The notes under the pieces: generated by a model
What the model saw: only the letters and a program-made list of their open reading frames with translations
What the model was told of the DNA's origin: nothing
The model's database searches: none
Origin: Kingdonia uniflora
Lineage: Eukaryota > Streptophyta > Magnoliopsida > Ranunculales > Circaeasteraceae
Length of the DNA stretch: 64,000 bases
Reading direction: 5' to 3'
NCBI GenBank assembly: GCA_014058105.1
Contig: JACGCM010000544.1
Span: 186,001-250,000, forward strand
Program-made: the position numbers and the translations under genes
Shown here: positions 59,301 through 64,000 of the stretch, piece by piece
Position numbering within the stretch: position 1 is the first letter of the stretch
How the letters are laid out: each line of letters starts with the position of its first letter

Positions 59301-60900
59301 ACAAAAACAGAAAAGCTTTAATTTAAGTAACAAAGTGCCAACTTCCAAGTTTTCCTTTTCCTCGAATTTTCTCCGATTTCTTTCAAGCATATACCTCAAA
59401 CCACACCAAAAGGAGAAACTTCCACAATGTCGTACTTACCTCCAGTAAATTCATTTATATCCCATTCGATAATAAGTTCTTTTCTAGATAGAACTAAGCC
59501 AAATAATGTCTGAATCTGTAAAAATATACGTATCAAATTGAATAATTCTCCCAAGAGAGAAATCTGACTTACATCCCTGAACTTACAGACTATAGAATTA
59601 TCCAAATTCTATCGAATATTGGGGATATTTTGGATTTTGTTCCCCATTATATAATCAGGCTTATTCTTAGAGCCCAAACGTTTTAATGGCAAATTTCAAA
59701 TAAGGTGATAAATCAAAAGTAAATACTACCGTGTGTAAATTGTAAACGTGTAATCTAACCTTCAATCACACAATGGGTGTCAAAGCCAATATATCAGCTT
59801 TTAATTACGGAGTAGCACGAACAAGAATCTAACCCCATCTCAACTTGTCTTGTTAAAACTAAGTACCTTAAGTAACTATCCTCTATCCTTGTCTAGGTAT
59901 ACACATTCCTCCAATCTTCAAGCTCTCGGATCTCTTAAACTAACTTCAAACGGATAAATTAGTCTCTCAATCAACTCTCAACAAAAACGAGTTGAAAACA
60001 TGACACAAGCTTTTTGATCTTTCATTACCAAGCTTCATCTTCACCTCTTCGCACGAGTTACGCAACTCTTCTACTCCTACTTCTCTCATACCGTACTTTC
60101 TCTTCACATTCCTTGAAGACTACAAAATCTCATCCTCAATGCCTTATCCTACACATTCACCGCTGCACTAACGAAAATAAGAACTTTGCGGGAAATTAAA
60201 GCAAGTAAATTCACATATACTTGTCACTATTAGCTAATGAAAAGTTTATAAAGGGTCATAATGACCTTCCCCCTAAACAAAGGCCAATCAAGCCCACTTC
60301 AAGTACCAAATTTCCCTCCAACCACATAACTACCCCAATGCAACTTAAGAGCATTTCCAAGAAATCGGAAATTCTCCCTCTTCTAGTAAACCACTCCCAC
60401 GAAAGAGGAGAGAAGTTCAACTCCCCTTCTCCCGGGCACTCAGACTCGAACTACACCTCATGTTCTTTGTAATTTAAAGCTACATTAACTTAAGCTAGAT
60501 TACAACTACAGAAGTTCAAATACAATACTTAATGACCAAATACTCCAAAACATAACAAAAATAAAATTAAAAAATTGAGTAGAGATAGAGATAGAGAGAG
60601 ACAAACCATGAACAAGTATGCAAGAACTATCCAACCACCATTGTTCTGACTAAAAATAAACTCCAACACAAACCCAATCACAGATAACTGTAAAAAAGCT
60701 CTAACAATCGAATACACCATCTCTGTCTCCAACCCCAATCTCTGAAAATATGATAAAATCACTGCTAACAAAACCACTGATGTTGCAGCTAGTGGTTTCA
60801 ACATACCCTTTAAGAAATCCATGAATACTGATACATCCATGGTGGTTTCAGATCCAAAAGTGGTATTATTGAGTGGAGAAAAATGGGTTTTGAAGTCCAT
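47388..60900 (-). CDS. ALS3: ALS3-type membrane subunit of a bacterial-like ABC transporter (aluminium sensitive 3)
   Basis: Three coding exons join in frame with GT-AG sites: 60607-60900 (98 codons), 58766-59011 (82) and 47388-47702 (104 plus stop), 284 residues. The protein is a run of hydrophobic helices with the family blocks FLKGMLKPLAA, GLETEMVYSIVRAFLQLSV, VSVAGYTAGQRAKHVPRG, NVFPFTPRYIIPVSGMMVGN, ALGATPRQATHQQVKRA and GAMTGLIMGGASPTEAIQLQ (UPF0014 family). Arabidopsis ALS3 (about 273 residues) is the membrane partner of the ATPase STAR1 and supports aluminium tolerance; it has been placed at the tonoplast. The N-terminus may instead start at the second Met (about 60840), which fits the usual length better. 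Introns are 1.6 kb and 11.1 kb; the second is enlarged by transposons. All coding exons look intact. Confidence 0.95.
47703..47886 (-). other. Start of the last ALS3 intron region, with a 33-bp tandem repeat
   Basis: About 47825-47880 holds two copies of TATACTATTTATTGTAATAG-type sequence just outside the first Helitron. Confidence 0.6.
47887..48826 (+). mobile_element. Non-autonomous Helitron (first of a tandem pair)
   Basis: It starts A|TCTATACTTAC and ends CTAG|T. Just before the end is a short hairpin (GTGCGAAGCAC, at 48801) followed by GAGAATATAAAA. TC..CTRR ends, a 3' subterminal hairpin and insertion between A and T are the Helitron hallmarks. 940 bp, non-coding. Confidence 0.8.
48977..51030 (+). 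mobile_element. Non-autonomous LTR retrotransposon (copy A)
   Basis: LTRs lie at 48977-~49254 and ~50692-51030, with the shared block AGCACGTTTCGTATGTCG, a TATA-like CTCCTATAAAA and a CTTCCGCGTTAGTAG end. A perfect 5-bp duplication TAATT flanks it (48972-48976, 51031-51035). The sequence after the 5' LTR (AGTACCAGAGCGAA) is a decayed primer binding site, and GACGGGGAGAGTT precedes the 3' LTR. The internal ~1.4 kb has frames at 49653-50003 and 49876-50367 but no retroviral enzyme motifs. It shares a ~200-bp block with copy B (CGATCAAAGTCCCAC, GGGTCGCGA) and another with copy C. It lies antisense to ALS3. Confidence 0.88.
51323..51456 (-). mobile_element. 5'-truncated SINE with 12-bp target duplication
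   Basis: On the minus strand it begins ACGAGTTCGAAACC, a pol III B-box-like sequence, and ends in an A-run (the T-run at 51323). GAGATATGCACC flanks it at 51311-51322 and 51457-51468. Length is 134 bp. The A box is missing, so the copy is truncated just before the B box. Reverse transcription from a poly(A) tail explains both the tail and the target duplication. Confidence 0.8.
51808..52780. other. ALS3 intron sequence between transposons
   Basis: AT-rich; no coding domain. A SINE-like stretch at about 52200-52250 (GGTCGTGAGTTTGACACCC, resembling a B box) is too weak to call. Confidence 0.4.
52781..55593 (+). mobile_element. Non-autonomous LTR retrotransposon (copy B), complete
   Basis: LTRs are 52781-53140 and 55230-55593, running TG/TA..ACA. 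The perfect target duplication TTTAT lies at 52776-52780 and 55594-55598. A primer binding site (TTGGTACCAGAGCT, from 53143) follows the 5' LTR, and a purine tract (GGAAAGAGT) precedes the 3' LTR. The internal 2.1 kb has no gag-pol homology. It carries an 89-codon frame at 53305 and a 168-codon frame at 54111 rich in simple GGCA-type repeats. A block at ~53540-53720 is shared with copy A. Antisense to ALS3. Confidence 0.92.
55868..56655. mobile_element. Foldback-type inverted-repeat element
   Basis: The left end (AAGGTAACACT, then TTATCCTTATTGATATT, GGTACTGCA, AAGATCTCATACCTCGTATG) recurs inverted at the right (CATACGAGGCATGAGATCTT, TGCAGTACCAATAGTAAT, AAGGATAA, then ACCTT). An inner inverted pair, GCTTTCCAAATGCCCC (about 56260) and GGGGCATTTGGAAGC (about 56331), nests within it. 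No transposase, and no convincing target duplication. Confidence 0.65.
55891..56080. repeat. Tandem duplication, 91-bp unit, inside the foldback element
   Basis: Units at 55891-55981 and 55982-56080, beginning TGATATTTGGTACTGC. The second has an extra TATACACT-type slip. Confidence 0.88.
56656..58765 (-). other. ALS3 intron, remainder
   Basis: No gene recognised. Contains T/A-rich and simple sequence, for example GTGAGTGAGTGAGTGGGG at about 58530. Confidence 0.5.
59012..60606 (-). other. ALS3 first intron
   Basis: Lies between exon 1 (donor ATG|GTTTGT) and exon 2 (acceptor GGTGTAG). The frames in it have no domain support. Confidence 0.75.
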
Positions 60901-61847
60901 TGAAAGGGGTTTCTGGTTTTGATTGAGGATGGAGAAACCACCTTCCCCTGTTGAATCAAAGGTACCTCATGGGTACAAGTGGAGTTGTTTTTTTGTTGTG
61001 AGAGAGGGACTTTTTTATTCGGGAAAGGTTGGCCATTTCATTTAAAAGGCCAAATGGTTTGGCAAGTTATGAAAGGCCTCAAATCATTTGGCTAACAACA
61101 AACTATGGTACTCTAGTGAATTTCGTATTCGAAGGTTTTTCTTAAAACTTCTAAAAGAAATCGAATGATCTTAAAAACAATTTCTAACTCTATATGTTTG
61201 TTTGTTGCATTAGTTTGTGGCTCACGGGAGCACTGATCATTAATTTCGTGAAAGAAATTTTAGTTTTAATTGTATGTTTAAACTGGGTCATTTTCCATTT
61301 GGTTGTACTTTTTGGTTTTGTCTTTGCCATTCTCTTGTTACTGGTGCGGCTAAGAGAACATTCCCTAATTTTTGTGTGTAGTTCGTCGTGGTGTGGAGCA
61401 TTTGAGAACAGGGGAATTACTAATTGCTTTTTTTTCTTATGTAAATGCACAATTATTTTCCATGTCTTTGAAACATTGGAGAAAATTATATGTTTGTTGA
61501 AACAAATATTATGAGTACGTCTAATCGCAGGATATTGATAAAAGAACCCGTATCATTTGCTAAGTATATAACACGTTGAATCAATTCACAAATTATTATG
61601 AAAATACTTAATCAAGTGGCACTTCACGAACAATTGGATTACTTGGCAACCTTATTTGACAGCCGAGCATATGACTCCTTTGTCTAAAATCATTTTTCAA
61701 ATGCTCGTAAGAAGTGTTTTTACTATAGGCACAATTATAATAAAAACATGCCACAAATTACGTTTGTTTGTCCATCACAATTTTTCACCTCTCTCCCCAT
61801 CCCCAAAATCTCTTCAACACACCTCTCCCTATTTCCATCTCCAATCT

Positions 61848-61878
<31 letters not shown>

Positions 61879-61915
61879 TTTTTTTTCTCCAATCTTCACT
61901 GCTGCAACAACCAAT
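60901..61915. other. Intergenic region upstream of ALS3
   Basis: Promoter and 5'UTR of ALS3 (minus) lie at its low end. A 106-codon frame at 61194-61514 is not supported by any recognisable domain. Confidence 0.5.
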
Positions 61916-62847
61916 TAGGGATGATCACGGGTCGGTTCGAGTCGGGTTTCGGCCTAAATTGAAATCGAATCGATTTGATTTGGTTCATGAGTTTTGGACC
62001 CGAACCGAATTGGGTCTAAAAACGACCCGAAAACTAATAACTAAAACCGCACCGAACCGAATTCCAGATTGGATTTTAAATTTTTTTGAATAAACAAACT
62101 AAATAAAACTTTTGCAAGTGAGATCGTCCCCAAAGATGAAATTTATCCTCAATCGTCTCTTCCAAATCTCTCCTCAATCATTGTCATCCGGCAATGATTC
62201 AGAATACAAGTGAAACTTACTCTTGAATTTTAGCTTGATGATATAAATAACAAACATCATAATCCTTGAAATACAACCCATCATATAAAAAACAAATATC
62301 ATATAAAATACCTGAATTTTATACTTTTAAATACAACCCATCATAATATTTGAAATACAACCCATCAACGAGAACAAAAAGAGTTTCGAAACAAGTTTGG
62401 AATCTCATAAACAAAGTAGATTGGTGGAGATTTGTTGTTCCTCTTTGAAAATGAATGATGATTTATCATTGGAGGTATCATCTTTGAAAGTTTGGAATCT
62501 CATAAATACAACCCATCTTGCTTATTCTCTTTGAAAATGAATAATGATTGGAGTTCTAGCTTCAATTTTGTCATTCACAGTTCAATTTCGTCATTCACTA
62601 TCAATGAATTAGAAAGAAAAATGAGATAGGGTAGTAAAGAAAAAGTATGTGTGGGGCTAAGAAAGAAAAAATAGGTAAGTGGTTGAAGGGTTAATAATTA
62701 CAATAGGGTTTGACATAAAGTATAAACTATAAATATGTCTCATCTCGGTTCGGTTCGAAACCGAAACCGATAGCTTAAGAACCGAACCGTTATACTTAAT
62801 ATGCTCGGTTCGGTTTATCGGTTTTGTCAATTTTTTGCTCAGCCCTG
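61916..62847. mobile_element. hAT-like non-autonomous element upstream of RH1
   Basis: The ends TAGGGATGATCA and CAGGGCTGAGCA (inverse of the right end) form imperfect inverted repeats. The flanking octamers CAACCAAT (61908-61915) and CCACCAGT (62848-62855) agree at six of eight positions. Subterminal CGGTTCGG/CCGAACCG motifs occur on both sides, as in many plant hAT MITEs. The interior is AT-rich and non-coding. It ends about 370 bp before the RH1 start codon and therefore forms part of its promoter region. Confidence 0.68.
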
Positions 62848-62979
62848 CCACCAGTACACCCATATACACCCATATAGGTCGTAACCAAAAGTACTGTATA
62901 TCGTTTTACATGCTGCCCTATCATTTGTCTTTTTTGATTGAAACACAAAATCACCGTTGGAGAACCTTCCCGCCTCCCC

Positions 62980-63084
62980 TTCTCCCTGTTCGTCACTCTA
63001 CAGAGTACTTCACTTCACAAACCCTAATTTCGCAATTTGTCGAAGCTCGGATTCGCTCCAGTAGTGTAGTCGAAATCGATTACA
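62980..63084 (+). other. Probable 5'UTR exon of the RH1 gene
   Basis: Sequence up to a donor (CGATTACA|GTGAGT) that can splice to the acceptor TTTTGTAG before the ATG exon. The exact start is unknown. Confidence 0.5.
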
Positions 63085-63214
63085 GTGAGTTTCCCTCTCT
63101 CTTCGTTTGATTTGAATCTATATTGTTGTTGCAATTTGTCTTAATTTCATTTATCTGTTTCTGATTTTGTAGATTTGTTGTTGTTGTTGTTAAAGAGTGT
63201 TTGGGAAGCGAGAG

Positions 63215-63327
63215 ATGGAGGAAGAGAAGCAAAAGAGTGTGGCTGTTCTACCATGGATGAGGAACCCCATTGATGTTAGTGATTTCGAAGAGTGCCCACT
63301 CAAGCTACTTCCGTGCCTCGACACTAG
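63215..63327 (+). CDS. RH1: DEAD-box ATP-dependent RNA helicase 1-like, first coding exon (partial gene)
   Basis: Starts at the first ATG after a TTTTGTAG acceptor and encodes 37 complete codons plus two nt: MEEEKQKSVAVLPWMRNP, then IDVSDFEECPLKLLPCLDTR, ending at AG|GTAG. The block LPWMR.P.DV..FE.CPL..LP.LD.R is the conserved N-terminus of plant RH1-type DEAD-box helicases, which unwind RNA using ATP. The helicase core would lie in later exons beyond the window. A CTDTR in place of the usual PGLDPR-type end is a minor difference. The assignment rests on this short exon only. Confidence 0.8.
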
Positions 63328-63882
63328 GTAGTTATTTATTTACTTAGCTATTCTTATGTTGTGTGAAGTTTGAAGTGTTGAATTCTAATGGGTTCGGCGT
63401 AATATGTTTATGCGAGTGAACTTGTTTTTTTTTTGTGTTGGTAGGGATTTTTACAGCAAAAACCCCAGTTTCAAATTCACAACTATAAACGTTAATTGTG
63501 ATATTTTGTATCAATGGTGGGTATTGGGTTATGGGGTCCTTAAGTTGCCACTTCAAATGTACAAGAATCTTAGTTGAGACTAAAATGGAAGTCATAGAAG
63601 GTTTATCTTCATGGGATTTTCTTTGGGTCGTATATATGATGTTTTAGTATGAATGCTTGTTTTTCGTATTTCAGATATATCTATCTTACTTAACAATAAA
63701 ATGGTATATCTCCATGGGGTTTTACTTAAGCTGCTAAAGAACTCATCTGGACTGCATTCTAGTTGAGTTATGTAGGCGGAATCTAATTTACTCAAATCCT
63801 ATCTAGAGGTTTAAGAAAGCACTTAGCTTTCGTCTATATGGACATTATTTCGACTTCTTAAGAGAAAATTGTACATTAACAT
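63328..63882 (+). other. RH1 first coding-region intron, start
   Basis: Intron sequence after the donor at 63328. Chance frames only. Confidence 0.65.
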
Positions 63883-64000
63883 TGATGTGGCACATCCCTC
63901 ATACGGTCGTCTACCTCCGTGCAACCTATGCTTATTTTATGCTTTAGCTTAAGCTATGTTGGAGAGGTCCAATATGGGTTATTAGCAGTTCCTGTTTTTT
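63883..64000 (+). mobile_element. Start of an LTR of the element-F family, cut by the window end
   Basis: TGATGTGGCAC at 63883, then TTATTTTATGC and GTTGGAGAGGTCCAAT follow the reverse complement of the F LTR (TGACGTGGCACGTG, TAATTTTATGCC, GTTGGAGAGGTCCAAT) in the same order. The preceding pentamer is AACAT; a complete element should end with a second AACAT beyond the window. Confidence 0.8.

Noticed and set aside
61194..61514. 106-codon hydrophobic frame upstream of ALS3
   Set aside because: Hydrophobicity reflects T-rich sequence; no family match and no codon-use or splice support.
1..64000. CRISPR arrays, rRNA genes, organelle inserts
   Set aside because: None seen. The tandem repeats present lack spacer structure, and no rRNA or chloroplast sequence was recognised.

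Overview
The window is nuclear DNA of a flowering plant. The genes have GT-AG introns and encode plant-type proteins: an RS2Z SR splicing factor, an ALS3-type transporter, a DIM1-like splicing protein and an RH1-type DEAD-box helicase. Intergenic DNA is AT-rich and full of plant transposons (Ty1/copia, Ty3/gypsy including an Athila-like lineage, Helitrons, hAT, PIF/Harbinger, Mutator-like, SINE). The protein sequences look eudicot; I cannot name the species.

Layout. 1-4.5 kb: two non-autonomous LTR elements on the minus strand with a hAT-like MITE between them. 5.97-6.72 kb (minus): a DIM1-like (TXNL4B type) gene broken by an internal deletion in exon 2. Its upstream sequence (about 520 bp, including the first codons) is duplicated on both sides of an 802-bp GC- and CpG-rich insert (7230-8031). 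8.9-13.0 kb: LTR debris, itself split by a PIF/Harbinger element and by a 2.26-kb putative solo LTR. 13.3-17.1 kb (minus): an intact RS2Z splicing factor gene, with a 5'UTR exon near 18.45 kb. 18.9-32.3 kb: a retrotransposon graveyard in which a full-length but dead copia element (19791-25701) sits inside the integrase of an Athila-like gypsy element, followed by gypsy and copia fragments in both orientations. 33.4-35.3 kb: two DNA transposons almost side by side. 37.3-41.7 kb (plus): a 1423-residue low-complexity nuclear protein of unknown function. 43.1-46.3 kb (minus): a 216-residue type I membrane protein whose second intron carries a hAT element with a perfect 8-bp target duplication. 47.4-60.9 kb (minus): ALS3, with an 11-kb second intron holding two tandem Helitrons, two LTR elements, a truncated SINE and a foldback element. 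61.9-62.8 kb: a hAT-like element just upstream of the RH1 gene. 63.2 kb to the end (plus): the first coding exon of RH1; another copy of the LTR family seen at 2.3 kb starts in its first intron at 63883.

No operon or cluster logic links the genes. Three of them (DIM1-like, RS2Z, RH1) act or are expected to act in RNA metabolism, but they lie far apart among transposons and I read nothing functional into that. Most of the window's history is nested insertion, and many insertions can be proved from target-site duplications. I found no convincing new enzyme system. The most unusual objects are the GC-rich insert between duplicated promoter copies, the non-autonomous LTR family with four or five copies here, and the many short tandem duplications (about 50-120 bp).
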